Shown here piece by piece: positions 4,659 through 13,173 of a stretch of 26,987 nt of DNA. Both the position numbers and the translations under genes were made by a program. A model generated the notes under the pieces. The model searched no databases. It worked only from the letters and a program-made list of their open reading frames with translations, and was not told the origin of the DNA. Source of the DNA: Streptosporangium amethystogenes (GTDB taxonomy: Bacteria; Actinomycetota; Actinomycetes; Streptosporangiales; Streptosporangiaceae); NCBI RefSeq assembly GCF_000721075.1, contig NZ_JOEQ01000057.1:1-26987 (forward strand), read 5' to 3'. Within the stretch, counting starts at the first letter, position 1, and each line of letters opens with the position of its first letter.

Positions 4659-4872
4659 ATCGCTTCGTGAACCCCGCCGACTCCCGGTCGCCCCGGTAGC
4701 GGGCCGCCACCCCGCCGAGCAGCACCACCAGGGCCACCCCGCCGGCGAACGACAGGGAGTCGCCCCACGGCCACGTACGGACGTCGAACCCGCGGCTCGG
4801 AAGCTGGGCCAGCAGCACGGCAGCGAACGCCCCCAGCGTCCGCTCGGACAGGTCGATCAGGTAGCGGCGCAT
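4657..4872 (-). CDS. Holin, r1t-like
   Basis: A 71-residue small membrane protein, MRRYLIDLSERTLGAFAAVLLAQ at the start and ARYRGDRESAGFTKR at the end. Two hydrophobic stretches (about residues 12-25 and 42-57) are separated by a polar loop, and the C-terminus is charged. This arrangement, and the GDR-SA ending, match how r1t-type holins of Gram-positive phages look. It would form lesions in the cytoplasmic membrane that let the endolysin reach the cell wall. The start overlaps the upstream stop as TGATG with GGAG five bases before the ATG. It is the last gene of the late region, about 21 kb from the endolysin gene. Confidence 0.65.
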   Translation of the reverse strand: MRRYLIDLSERTLGAFAAVLLAQLPSRGFDVRTWPWGDSLSFAGGVALVVLLGGVAARYRGDRESAGFTKR

Positions 4873-5459
4873 CACGACTCCGTCATCCGCAGCAGCGTCA
4901 TCGTCCGGTCCCGGAACGTCACCGCCGTGCCCGCCCCCGCGAACCGGCGCGTCTCCGCCCGCAGATGCAACGTGGCCGACACACCCGGCACCACCAACTT
5001 CATCCCGGACACGTCCATGATCCGCTGATGCTCCGTCCCCGTCGGGAACAGGTGGGTGTTCGACCGGCCGATCTCCGTGTTCGCCACCGTATCCATCAAG
5101 TCGACACCGATCGACGCCACGTTCGGGCCGGCAGGCTGCGCGTAGATGTACGTGGACACCACCATCCACATCCCCGGCAACAGCACCTGCACACGACCAC
5201 TGGTCAGCGGAGCAATGGCACCACCCACGTTGAAGTCGACCAGTTCCAACGGCAGCTCCGCGAAATCCGCCGTCGGCCCCTCCGTCGTCACCGGCGTGAC
5301 TCCCCGTACCCGGGCCATCGGCCGCGGCCCCACAATCGACTGAAGCGTCTGAAGGTCTGCGTCGACGGCCTCGGCCAAGGCCTGGATGTCGCCCGCCACG
5401 TCGACGGGATCGCCCGGCACGGGGTAGGGGTACGCGCGGTTCACAGTAGATCCGGGCAT
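4872..5459 (-). CDS. Minor tail / receptor-binding-type protein, paralogue 3
   Basis: A 195-residue protein. Its N-terminal 40 residues (YPYPVPGDPVDVAGDIQALAEAVDADLQTL) repeat a module found in the proteins at 5459-6019 and 6765-7325: an aromatic-Pro attachment segment followed by a short amphipathic helix LAEAVDADL suited to trimer formation. The rest is beta-rich (VQVLLPGMWMVVSTYIYAQ and a final TFRDRTMTLLRM strand), like a compact C1q/TNF-type jelly roll. ATG 5459 overlaps the previous stop as TGATG, with AAGGTGG upstream. It is last before the holin, a common place for tail-tip and receptor-binding genes. The receptor is unknown. Confidence 0.65.
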   Translation of the reverse strand: MPGSTVNRAYPYPVPGDPVDVAGDIQALAEAVDADLQTLQSIVGPRPMARVRGVTPVTTEGPTADFAELPLELVDFNVGGAIAPLTSGRVQVLLPGMWMVVSTYIYAQPAGPNVASIGVDLMDTVANTEIGRSNTHLFPTGTEHQRIMDVSGMKLVVPGVSATLHLRAETRRFAGAGTAVTFRDRTMTLLRMTES

Positions 5460-6019
5460 CAGGGCGCCACCTTCGTCACGTACAGCCTGGCAGGGGACAC
5501 ATCGATCGGGCTCGTGTAGTTGTGCTGCGTGGCTAGGCTGATCGTCTCGCCGGCGTTGCACCGGGTCAGTGACACCATCGACAGGCTGGTCTGTGGTGAG
5601 CCCAGCGCTTTCGTCACCGTGGAGATGTCCGGCACGAGTCCACCCACCGAGCGCAGGAACAGTGCACACGCAAGCGGGGTCGTGCTCGCAGCGATGTTGA
5701 ACGTCACGGTCCCCGACACGAGGTACAGGCCGGTCTGGGGGATCGTGATGATGGTGTTGTTCACGCCGAGGTTGACCATGCCAGCGTTGTCGTACAGCTC
5801 GTCGGTGAACGTCATCGTCGTCAGTGCACCGGACGGTGTCGCCAGGATGCCGGTGGACGAGATCGACGCGGTTGGCGCGTTACGGGCCGTGGTGTTCGCC
5901 GTGTAGAGGCTCTGTACGTCGGCGTCGATGTCCTCGGCAAGAGCCTGCACCTGCGTTGGTACGTTCTGCGTATCGCCGTACAGCGGGTACTCGTAGCCCC
6001 TCGGGGTGGTGCCCGGCAT
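5459..6019 (-). CDS. Minor tail / receptor-binding-type protein, paralogue 2
   Basis: A 186-residue protein starting MPGTTPRGYEYPLYGDTQNV. The shared N-terminal module (YEYPLYGD...QALAEDIDADVQSL) is followed by a beta-sandwich-like domain: INTERNAL segments NNTIITIPQTGLYLVSGTVTF and LTRCNAGETISLATQ fit the alternating strands of C1q/TNF-like tail proteins, where an aromatic GLY motif sits in the core. ATG 6019 overlaps the upstream stop as TGATG and is preceded by AGGAG seven bases away. Likely trimeric and exposed at the tail tip; this is inference from domain type and position. Confidence 0.65.
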   Translation of the reverse strand: MPGTTPRGYEYPLYGDTQNVPTQVQALAEDIDADVQSLYTANTTARNAPTASISSTGILATPSGALTTMTFTDELYDNAGMVNLGVNNTIITIPQTGLYLVSGTVTFNIAASTTPLACALFLRSVGGLVPDISTVTKALGSPQTSLSMVSLTRCNAGETISLATQHNYTSPIDVSPARLYVTKVAP

Positions 6020-6765
6020 CAGACTCTCCTCATGATCACGTTGTCCCAGAACAGCCGCTGAAGCCCTGCCGTTGACGACCTGAGCGCCAGCCGCATGTAC
6101 CCGCTGACCGGCGCCGACACGGTGCCCGACAGGGTCGTGTACAGCGGCTGCTGCACCAGGTCCACCGCGGACACGATGACTGTGTCCGCCGACGACGTCG
6201 TCGGCCACAAGTCCGTGTTGTTCGCGAACCACAACGCGACCAGCGCGGCGTCCGCGGTCGGGGTGTCTGTCGGCTGGTAGTCGCCCGCAGCGGACGCCGA
6301 CACGGAGAACTGCCAGCCTGAGGTCACCGGGATCGGCTGCGAGTAGAGATAGTGGACCGCGGCGGCCGTGTCCGTCGTGCCGACCGAGGCAACCTGCGTG
6401 CCATCCGGGGCGCCCGTGACCTCCTGCACCACCGCACCCGAGCTGCCCGAGACGTTCGCCTGGAACCACAGCACAGGCTCGGCGCCCGGGGCAGAGTCCT
6501 CGAAGGAGGGATTGTCCTCAATGAGTTCGTTCGGGCCGACGCCCGCAAGCGCCCCATGGATCACCCACGATGCATCCTGTCGGGACACGTACACCAGATC
6601 GCCTGCGGTGAAGCTCGCCCCTACTAGGTAGGCGGCGGAGAAGTTGGTGCCGCCGATGCTGACGACCGCCTGGTTGGTGGCGAACGACACCACCGTACCC
6701 ATGCGGAACTCGGCGTACGGACCGGACTGCGCCGCCAGGACCATCGGAGTGCTCGGGGTGGTCAT
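6019..6765 (-). CDS. Minor tail protein with carbohydrate-binding-like domain
   Basis: A 248-residue protein. Residues 1-75 form a beta-rich N-terminal part (GTVVSFATNQAVVSIGGTNFSAAYLVG and AGDLVYVSRQDASWVIHG), like an OB-fold found in tail-tip proteins. From residue about 83 the sequence NPSFEDSAPGAEPVLWF starts a galactose-binding or CBM-like jelly roll that ends LQRLFWDNVIMRRV; the N-SFE opening and FWDNV ending are typical of such domains. It could bind cell-wall sugars. Located among the three paralogous tail genes, TGATG-coupled at both ends. The specific ligand is unknown. Confidence 0.6.
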   Translation of the reverse strand: MTTPSTPMVLAAQSGPYAEFRMGTVVSFATNQAVVSIGGTNFSAAYLVGASFTAGDLVYVSRQDASWVIHGALAGVGPNELIEDNPSFEDSAPGAEPVLWFQANVSGSSGAVVQEVTGAPDGTQVASVGTTDTAAAVHYLYSQPIPVTSGWQFSVSASAAGDYQPTDTPTADAALVALWFANNTDLWPTTSSADTVIVSAVDLVQQPLYTTLSGTVSAPVSGYMRLALRSSTAGLQRLFWDNVIMRRV

Positions 6766-7325
6766 CACGCCCCCAACAGTTCGAGTGCCCACAGGTGCGA
6801 CGTCGTCGTGTACGCCGCAGCCCCGTTCGTCGCGATCCGTACCTTCAGCAGGTCGCCCGCGGTGAGGAGGACGGTCGTCGACACGTACACATCGCCTGCC
6901 GTCACGGTCACCTGCTGGCCGACATCCCCGTACGAGATCATGTTGCTGCCGTTGCGGAGGATGTTCGGGCGGGCCGCCACCTCCGTACCCGACCCGGCAA
7001 TCACCAGCGAGTACATGCCCACCAGGTACCAAGCGGTCTTCGTGATCCGAATGCCGCCAGCCGTCGTGTCACCCATGCCGGCGGACGCGAAGACCGTCTG
7101 GTTCAGGTTCGGGTTCGCCGTCCCGCCAGGCCACGCCGAGGGCGCCGACTCCCGCATCCGGGCCGCCAACGGGCTGATCAACTGCGCGTTCAGGTCGTCG
7201 GCCGTGGCCTGCGTGAGCGCGTCAACAGCCTCAGCCAGAGCACGAATCTGGCCCGCGTCCGACAGGTCCTTCACCCGGGGCGGGTCGCACTCCGGGTAGG
7301 GCAAGCCGAGAGGGGTGGTGTCCAT
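6765..7325 (-). CDS. Minor tail / receptor-binding-type protein, paralogue 1
   Basis: A 186-residue protein starting MDTTPLGLPYPECDPPRVKD. The N-terminal LPYPE...IRALAEAVDAL is the same attachment-plus-helix module as in the two downstream paralogues. The C-terminal domain (about residues 75-186) has KTAWYLVGMYSLVIAGSG, QQVTVTAGDVYVSTTVLLTAGDLLKVRIATNG and a final HLWALELLGA strand, a classic C1q/TNF-like beta sandwich. The upstream AGGAG and TGATG overlap fix ATG 7325. The cause of the divergence among the three copies, possibly host-range variation, is inference. Confidence 0.65.
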   Translation of the reverse strand: MDTTPLGLPYPECDPPRVKDLSDAGQIRALAEAVDALTQATADDLNAQLISPLAARMRESAPSAWPGGTANPNLNQTVFASAGMGDTTAGGIRITKTAWYLVGMYSLVIAGSGTEVAARPNILRNGSNMISYGDVGQQVTVTAGDVYVSTTVLLTAGDLLKVRIATNGAAAYTTTSHLWALELLGA

Positions 7326-8410
7326 CACGCTCCTGTCACGCCGGCGCGGGTGGCGATCCGCATCGGGGATTCGGTGTCGAGGGGGTAGTCGATGCTGTCG
7401 ATGATCTGTCGGTCGCGTAGGCCCATGAAGGCCAGGTCCCCGGTGTCGCCGGGCTCGATGCTGTAGTCCGGGACGACGTCCGCGCTCCACTGCTGGGTGA
7501 GTGCGGAGGCGGCGCGTAGCTGCGTGACCGCGAGGGTCTGAGCCTGCGGGAAGCTGAGCGGCGTCTGTACCTTGATGATCTCCGACACCCGGCCGAACTT
7601 GCCGCCGAACCGCGTCGGTGACGTGGTCGCCGTGTCCCGGGCCGGTACCCGAATTGGGGTCGTACCGTCCGCCCGCTCCGACACCACCACCACGCTGTTC
7701 GACACCCCAGACCGTGAACGGGACACCGAGGCATCCAAGAGCAGGCCGCCCGGCCCGTCGACGAAGGCCTGCGCTACCGGGCCGAGGGCGTAGTTGAAGG
7801 CGCGGACCACGAACCGGCCGTCGCCGAGGGCGTACCAGCGGCCACCGAGGGACTGGGCGAGGTCGTCCAGGGCCTGCCCGCGGTCCTCGTCCCATGTCAG
7901 CGACAAGGGCGTTGGCTGGTCCACCACGTCGTCCGTACCGAACGTGGCTTGCGGGACAGCCTCCAGGATCAGGCGCCGGATCTCCGCCAGCGTCATCCCC
8001 GCCGTCGTCGTCCGCGGCTGCTCGAACCGGTACGCCACCACATCAGCGGCCAGGTCATCGCAGGAGAACGAGACCTGCCCGTCCGGTTGTAGCGACGCGT
8101 CCCATACCCGGCCCACGAACAGGGGGAAGAGCTCTTCCTGGTTGGTGCCGTAGCGGATGCCGGCGGAGATGTGGACGACGGCATACTCGGGTGAGAGGGC
8201 GTCGTCTGCGGTGAGGGGGTAGGCGTCCCGGGTGAGGGTGAACGTGGCGCTGCGGGTGACTCGGTTGGTGAGGGACGCCGTGACGCTGCCAGCTGACGGT
8301 CGGAGCCCGAGGGCTCGGGGCTGGCCGTCGATGTCGTACACGTCGACACGCACCGACCGCCGGTGAGGCGCCCGAAGAGCGGCCTGGTAGGTGAGGGTGG
8401 AGGGCCACAT
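7325..8410 (-). CDS. Minor tail protein, DUF5047-like
   Basis: A 361-residue protein starting MWPSTLTYQAALRAPHRRSVRVDVYD. The pattern of an N-terminal segment followed by RVDVYDIDGQPRALGLRPSAGSVTASLTNRVTRSATFTLTRD resembles DUF5047 proteins that I remember from Streptomyces phage tail modules. The central part (SCDDLAADVVAYRFEQPRTT, LAEIRRLILEAVP, GGRWYALGDGRFVVRAF) resembles the baseplate-hub/gpD-like folds of tail-associated proteins. It lies directly after the large tail-tip protein gene and before the receptor-binding genes, TGATG-coupled at both ends. Likely a hub or distal tail component. The family name is recalled, not searched. Confidence 0.6.
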   Translation of the reverse strand: MWPSTLTYQAALRAPHRRSVRVDVYDIDGQPRALGLRPSAGSVTASLTNRVTRSATFTLTRDAYPLTADDALSPEYAVVHISAGIRYGTNQEELFPLFVGRVWDASLQPDGQVSFSCDDLAADVVAYRFEQPRTTTAGMTLAEIRRLILEAVPQATFGTDDVVDQPTPLSLTWDEDRGQALDDLAQSLGGRWYALGDGRFVVRAFNYALGPVAQAFVDGPGGLLLDASVSRSRSGVSNSVVVVSERADGTTPIRVPARDTATTSPTRFGGKFGRVSEIIKVQTPLSFPQAQTLAVTQLRAASALTQQWSADVVPDYSIEPGDTGDLAFMGLRDRQIIDSIDYPLDTESPMRIATRAGVTGA

Positions 8411-9870
8411 CAGGGCGTCACCACCAGGTTGTCGAAGGCGAACACGATCGGCGGGGTGTTCGTCAGGCCCGCGCGCGTCAACGATCGGAACCCGACCCGG
8501 CCCGGCAGCGTCAGGTCGGTGTCGACAGCCGTCACCTGCCAGGCCGCCGGCTCGGTTCCGGACACCTGCCACACCTTGGCCATCAGCGACGTGCCCTGTA
8601 CCGCGAACCGGACCGTGTACACGGTGTTCGCCGTGTACGTCAGGCCCGTGGCCAGCGTCGCCAACGCGCTCTCCACCCCACCGACAACCTTCCGAAGGGT
8701 CAGCTGGATGGCGCCACCGGCAGCCACGAAGATCCTGGCCGAGTAGAAGTTCGTCGGGTTCAGGGTGCGGAGCGTGTAGTGGATGTCCATGCCGTTCCCG
8801 GCGGGCACTTGGTTGATCGACCAGTTCGCCCGCATTGTCGCGTCCGGGGACGAGTACTCCGCGCTCGTGGTGTGGAACGCGCCGATGGCGGCGTGGGTGT
8901 GGAGGCCGCGGGTCCCGTCCACCGAGAAGTCCGCCGTGGTCCCCTGGATGACCGACCACACTTGCCCGGTATCGGCCGTTCCCCACCCGCTCGCCACGGT
9001 CCGCGTGAACGTGTCCCGGAAGGCTTCCGCAGGCTCGCCCCCAGGGCACTGCGTCTCGCCCTCCAGGATGTCCAGCCACGTTCCGCCGGCGGCGGTCATG
9101 TCTGCGTACGTCGGCCACGTCTCCGCCACGGTGCACCAGTTCGCGCAGATGGTTCCCTGGATCGGGCCGACCGCCGAGTCGTCGACGACGGTGGCGGGTG
9201 CGGACCACAGGCGGTGTGGCCACCGCTGGTCGATGGTGTCCGACAGGTAGGCCTCGGTGAGGTCGCCGGGCTGCACCGTGTACGGCTCCCACCCGTATGC
9301 TGCGGGCGCCGTGATCTGGAGGGGGCCGCCCCATGAGAAGAGGTCGTAGACGGCGATCCTGGCGGCGTTCGTCTTGGTCAGGAACCTGATGCTGGTGTCG
9401 AGGTTCTTGCGTCGGCCGTACACGTCGGCCGGGGTCTCGGAGTCGAACCGGTCGAAGAGCCCGGCGTCCGCGCGGCGAACCTTGGAGCCCCAGCCGCCCC
9501 ACACGAACGGGTCGCTGGTCGTTCCGCAGGCGGCCGCGGTCAGGGCCTCGGGGGTCGAGCAGAAGCCGAACGTCAGGTTGGCCCACGGGCGGAGCGGGTC
9601 CCGTACGCACACCGCGTCGCCGGTCGAGGCGGGGGTGATCGGCCCCTGCACGATGGTCGTGCCGCCCGGATCACCGGTCCACCGGTACCACGTGGGGATG
9701 CCGTCCGACGGGGTGGTGTCGTACGTCGCCCCGACCTGCCCGGTCAGCTCGACCTCCCGCATGAACGTCCACGGACCGGTCGCCGACGGGCCCGACTCCA
9801 GGATCGCGGACGTCTGTGTGCCCGGCGCGGCCGTGAAGTCGGCGGTGAGGAACAACGGTTCGCAGGCCAT
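8410..9870 (-). CDS. Large minor tail (distal tail) protein
   Basis: A 486-residue protein starting MACEPLFLTADFTAAPG, the first gene after the tape measure, where siphoviruses encode distal tail and tail-tip proteins. The N-terminal 250 residues contain beta-rich segments (WYRWTGDPGGTTIVQGP) and KNLDTSIRFLTKTNAARIAVYDLFSWGGPLQI, which fits a distal-tail-like fold. The C-terminal 200 residues (from about EAFRDTFTRTVASGWGTADTG to FAFDNLVVTP) look like a concanavalin/LamG-type jelly roll that could bind carbohydrate. The start is TGATG-coupled to the tape measure stop, with GAGG five bases before ATG. No enzymatic motif seen. Confidence 0.65.
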   Translation of the reverse strand: MACEPLFLTADFTAAPGTQTSAILESGPSATGPWTFMREVELTGQVGATYDTTPSDGIPTWYRWTGDPGGTTIVQGPITPASTGDAVCVRDPLRPWANLTFGFCSTPEALTAAACGTTSDPFVWGGWGSKVRRADAGLFDRFDSETPADVYGRRKNLDTSIRFLTKTNAARIAVYDLFSWGGPLQITAPAAYGWEPYTVQPGDLTEAYLSDTIDQRWPHRLWSAPATVVDDSAVGPIQGTICANWCTVAETWPTYADMTAAGGTWLDILEGETQCPGGEPAEAFRDTFTRTVASGWGTADTGQVWSVIQGTTADFSVDGTRGLHTHAAIGAFHTTSAEYSSPDATMRANWSINQVPAGNGMDIHYTLRTLNPTNFYSARIFVAAGGAIQLTLRKVVGGVESALATLATGLTYTANTVYTVRFAVQGTSLMAKVWQVSGTEPAAWQVTAVDTDLTLPGRVGFRSLTRAGLTNTPPIVFAFDNLVVTP

Positions 9871-12653
9871 CAGCGCCTCACTCCCTGTGCCACGGTGCGG
9901 CGAGTCCGGTTGTCAATCATGGTCACGCGCCCATCCACGTAGCGGGCCAGGAACTCGTTCCCGAAGTGGAAGTTGATGGCCGGCTGGCTGGCCGCCGTAC
10001 CGAGCGTGGACGACGGCACCGACAGTGGACCGAACCCCGCCGCCCGCAGCCCCGACCCCGGCGCCACGATCGCCGCGATCCCATCCATCTGCGACTTCAG
10101 GGCACCTTCCTGCCCAGCGATGCCGATGATGAAGCCCCGCATGACGTCCTTGCCGTAGCCCATCATCAGCTTCGACGGCGACGAGATCCCGAAGAAGTCC
10201 TTGATGCCGGACGCGGCCTGCGAGCCGATGTCGCTGATCGTGCTGAGCAGGGAACCGAGCATGGACTTCAGGCCGTTGATGAGGCCCCGGATGATGTCCT
10301 TACCAGCCTGGATGAGCAGCGACCCGAAGCGCGCCGTCTGCTGGACGATCTTCCCGGGAAGCTCGGCAACGAACCGGACCGAGTCAGCCACTAGCTTCTG
10401 GATCTGCCGGCCGAACCCGACCGCCAAATCGGTCGCGGCCTGCACACCCTGCTTCATCAGGCTGCCGAGGATCTGCACGGACTGGGTGACCATGTTGCGG
10501 ACGAACCCGACCACCGCGGTCGCGACGTTGCTGACGATGCCCTTGATCTGGTTCCAGGCGTCGGAGAATCGGCCTTGCAGGAGCTTGGTCAGGATCTCGA
10601 TGGCGGGCACCAGGACCGTCGTGATGAAGCCCGCCACGATCTTCAACGCACCGTTGACCAGGCCCAGGAGCAGCTTCGCTAGCGGCGCGATCACCGGCGC
10701 GAGCGCGGACCCGAGCGCCACCACCAGCTGAAGGACGGCCTGGATCAGCGGTCCCGCCGCCTCCAGCACCTCGACCAGCGCCAGCGACAGGGCGATCAGC
10801 CCCGGCTGCAACGCCAGCAGCACCTCGATGATCGCCGGGAAGACCGCGCTGTACAGCTCGACGAGCGGGTCCAGGACCAGGTCCAGCAGCGGGCCCAAGG
10901 CCTGAATGATCGGCGTCAGGAACTGGCCCAGCATCTCCGCGAACAGCTGCACCGCCGGCGCGATCTGGCTGAAGATGACGAACAGGGCGTCGAACAAGGG
11001 GAGGAGGGCAGGGAGGAGGGTCGTGATCAGCTGCCCGATCACCTCCAGGAACGGTACGAAGACCAGCACCAGGTTCCCGATCGTGTCGGCCAGCGCCGTC
11101 AGCACCGGGCCCAGGGCAGAGATGATCGGCGCCAGCGCGGTACCAAGCGCCTCGATCAGCGTCTGCACAGGCCCCGCCAGCGCCTCGAAGATGGGTCCCA
11201 GCAGCTGCAACGCCGACACCAGTAGCGGAAGCGCCGTATCGACGAGCAGCGCCATCGTCTGCGACAGGGCGGCAATGGCGTCCTGGAACCCCTTCGTCGC
11301 GGTCGCGTCCTCGAACGCCTGGGTGACCTTCTCCATGGTCTCGAAGAGCCCCGCGCCATCGACTGTCAGCCCGGAGATCACGTTCCTGAGACCGGCGAGG
11401 ATGTTCCCAACGGACTGGCCAAGCTGAGCGAAGCTGTCGATGGCCCCAGAGATCGCGTCCTCCAGAGCACCCGACCGGAACGCGGCCACCAGCTTGTCGG
11501 AGATTTTGTCCGCGGCCCCCGCCGCAGCCTTCGTCAGACGATCCAGCGCCGGCGCACCCGCCGCCGCGATAGACCCCAGGCCGACCACCAGATCGTTCGG
11601 GACCTGTTCAAGGTTCTGGAGTGCCTTCGTCGACCCCTTCAGCGCCTGCCCAAGGGCCCCGTTGGCGTCCAGGGCAAGCGCGCCCGCCGCCGCGTTCTTC
11701 GCCATCTCGTTCAGGGACACACCCACGCCGCGGACCGCGTTGGCGACGTCGGGGAAAGCCGAATCCGCCAGCGTCCGCAACGTCTTGTCGAGCCCTTCGA
11801 AAGCGTCGTTCTGGACGTCCTGCTGGAGGCCGACGAGGTCGCCACGCATGTCGCGAAGTTCGCTCACGAACTTGCGGGCGTTGGGTGCCAGCCGCTCCAT
11901 CGACTTGGCCAGCACCTCTGGGTCCGTATCCGGGTCGAACGCGTTCTTCACGGCGTCCTCGACACCCGCCATGGCCAGCTTCAGCGTGCCGGCCGCGAGC
12001 TTCATGGTCACCATGCCGGACACGGCCACACCGGCCGCCGGGCCGAGCTGCTGGATAGCGGCAGCAGCCGACGCGAGCGCAGGCGCGGCGGCGCCGACGG
12101 TCGCGCCCAGCTTCGCGACCGTCCCGACCATGGATCCCAGCGGGCCGAGGACGCCCTTGGCGCGGTCTCCGACACCGTCGAGCCCGGAGGTGAGGCGGCG
12201 GAGCTGCCCGTCGATACCCCGGTCGAGGTCGACCTCGATCTCGACCGGGTCGGCGGTCCGCGTCAGCGTCTCGACAACGTTGTCTACATCTCGCCGGAGG
12301 TCTGCCACCGACGACACGTCCAGTGCCGCCTCGACGTCGACGGCCGGCGCACCCGCGGTCACGGCGGCGACAGCGGCGCCGATCTGAGCGTCGAGAGTAC
12401 GGAGGGCGGCGCGCTGGTCGACAGCGGCGCTGACATCGATCGTGCTGTCCGGGTCCGCCTCGACAGCGGAGATGACCCGGCCCAACGCAGAATCCAGATC
12501 CCGCAGGGTACGGCGAGCGTCGAGCCCGGCATCGAGGGCAATCTCCGGCGAAGACGCCTCAGCGCTGCTGACGATCCGCTGAAGCTGCCGCTCCAGATCC
12601 GGCAGGGCGCCGGCCGCATCGACTACAAGGTCGACCTCTGCCTCGCTGGCCAC
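9870..12653 (-). CDS. Tape measure protein
   Basis: At 927 residues this is the longest gene in the window and follows the tail chaperones, which is diagnostic of a siphovirus tape measure. It sets tail length and is ejected with the DNA. The N-terminal 160 residues consist of about five repeats of about 33 residues (starting near 11, 40, 74, 107 and 141) with a pattern like VDxxLD...LRxLDxxL..V. A long hydrophobic, Ala/Leu-rich region follows (about 160-700), with stretches such as LASAAAAIQQLGPAAGVAVSG that could insert in the membrane during DNA entry. The C-terminal region holds SSPSKLMMGYGKDVMRGF, a motif typical of tape measures. At about 0.15 nm per residue the predicted tail length is near 140 nm. 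GTG 12653 has GGGAGG five bases upstream. Confidence 0.92.
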   Translation of the reverse strand: MASEAEVDLVVDAAGALPDLERQLQRIVSSAEASSPEIALDAGLDARRTLRDLDSALGRVISAVEADPDSTIDVSAAVDQRAALRTLDAQIGAAVAAVTAGAPAVDVEAALDVSSVADLRRDVDNVVETLTRTADPVEIEVDLDRGIDGQLRRLTSGLDGVGDRAKGVLGPLGSMVGTVAKLGATVGAAAPALASAAAAIQQLGPAAGVAVSGMVTMKLAAGTLKLAMAGVEDAVKNAFDPDTDPEVLAKSMERLAPNARKFVSELRDMRGDLVGLQQDVQNDAFEGLDKTLRTLADSAFPDVANAVRGVGVSLNEMAKNAAAGALALDANGALGQALKGSTKALQNLEQVPNDLVVGLGSIAAAGAPALDRLTKAAAGAADKISDKLVAAFRSGALEDAISGAIDSFAQLGQSVGNILAGLRNVISGLTVDGAGLFETMEKVTQAFEDATATKGFQDAIAALSQTMALLVDTALPLLVSALQLLGPIFEALAGPVQTLIEALGTALAPIISALGPVLTALADTIGNLVLVFVPFLEVIGQLITTLLPALLPLFDALFVIFSQIAPAVQLFAEMLGQFLTPIIQALGPLLDLVLDPLVELYSAVFPAIIEVLLALQPGLIALSLALVEVLEAAGPLIQAVLQLVVALGSALAPVIAPLAKLLLGLVNGALKIVAGFITTVLVPAIEILTKLLQGRFSDAWNQIKGIVSNVATAVVGFVRNMVTQSVQILGSLMKQGVQAATDLAVGFGRQIQKLVADSVRFVAELPGKIVQQTARFGSLLIQAGKDIIRGLINGLKSMLGSLLSTISDIGSQAASGIKDFFGISSPSKLMMGYGKDVMRGFIIGIAGQEGALKSQMDGIAAIVAPGSGLRAAGFGPLSVPSSTLGTAASQPAINFHFGNEFLARYVDGRVTMIDNRTRRTVAQGVRR

Positions 12654-12654
12654 C

Positions 12655-13173
12655 TCACCCTCCCATCCATGCTGCGAGTGCCGTCTGTACGGCCTCGGGG
12701 TCGTCGCCGTCGGTGTCCCATGCGTCCTCGTATCCCGGGGGCGGGATGCCCAGCTGGAAGTCGAACCGCATCCGGTTCTTCTCGTCCGCGTTGCGGGTGT
12801 GCAGGGCGTAGGTGGCGGCGCACCACTCGTACGCCGACCGCGTCCACGGATCCACCCCTGCCAGGGCCAGGTGTCCGAGGGTCTCGGGCTGCACTGACAT
12901 CATCAGCAGGCGCAATCCCTCCCACCAACGGCGCCCTGTCACCATTGCCAGCACGGTGTGCGCGGCGTCCGTCAGGGTCCGGAGATCGGCGACGCCGTCG
13001 AGGATCATCCGGCCTACCGCGTCTTGGTCCTCTTCCGGCAGGAGTCGGATCACGTCCATCTCCGTGCGCACCGTCGTCCACTCGGCCGCCGGACGCCACG
13101 CCAGAGCGAAGACCTGGCCGCCGATCTGTATCGGCACCGGGCCCCGCGCGAGAGGAGCGAGGACATCAGGCAT
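12655..13173 (-). CDS. Tail assembly chaperone, second (T-like) reading frame
   Basis: A 172-residue protein that overlaps the preceding gene by 8 bases in the +1 frame and ends one base before the tape measure start, the standard position of the GT-type chaperone. RRWWEGLRLLMMSVQPETLGHLALAGVDPWTRSAYEWCAATYALHTRNADEKNRMRFDFQLGIPPPGYEDAWD is a Trp-rich segment that resembles the C-terminal part of actinophage tail chaperones. ATG 13173 has only a poor ribosome binding site, while a five-G run lies 13 bases upstream, so at least part may be made as a frameshift fusion. It would help assemble tail tube subunits around the tape measure and is not expected in the virion. Confidence 0.75.
   Translation of the reverse strand: MPDVLAPLARGPVPIQIGGQVFALAWRPAAEWTTVRTEMDVIRLLPEEDQDAVGRMILDGVADLRTLTDAAHTVLAMVTGRRWWEGLRLLMMSVQPETLGHLALAGVDPWTRSAYEWCAATYALHTRNADEKNRMRFDFQLGIPPPGYEDAWDTDGDDPEAVQTALAAWMGG

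Noticed and set aside
5520..5906. An open plus-strand frame opposite the receptor-binding genes
   Set aside because: Shadow of the paralogous tail gene, which has TGATG coupling and family resemblance.
7325..9610. A 761-codon minus-strand frame
   Set aside because: Only its C-terminal 361 codons from ATG 8410 are the gene. The upstream part runs through the coding frame of the 8410-9870 gene and is Arg/Gly-rich.
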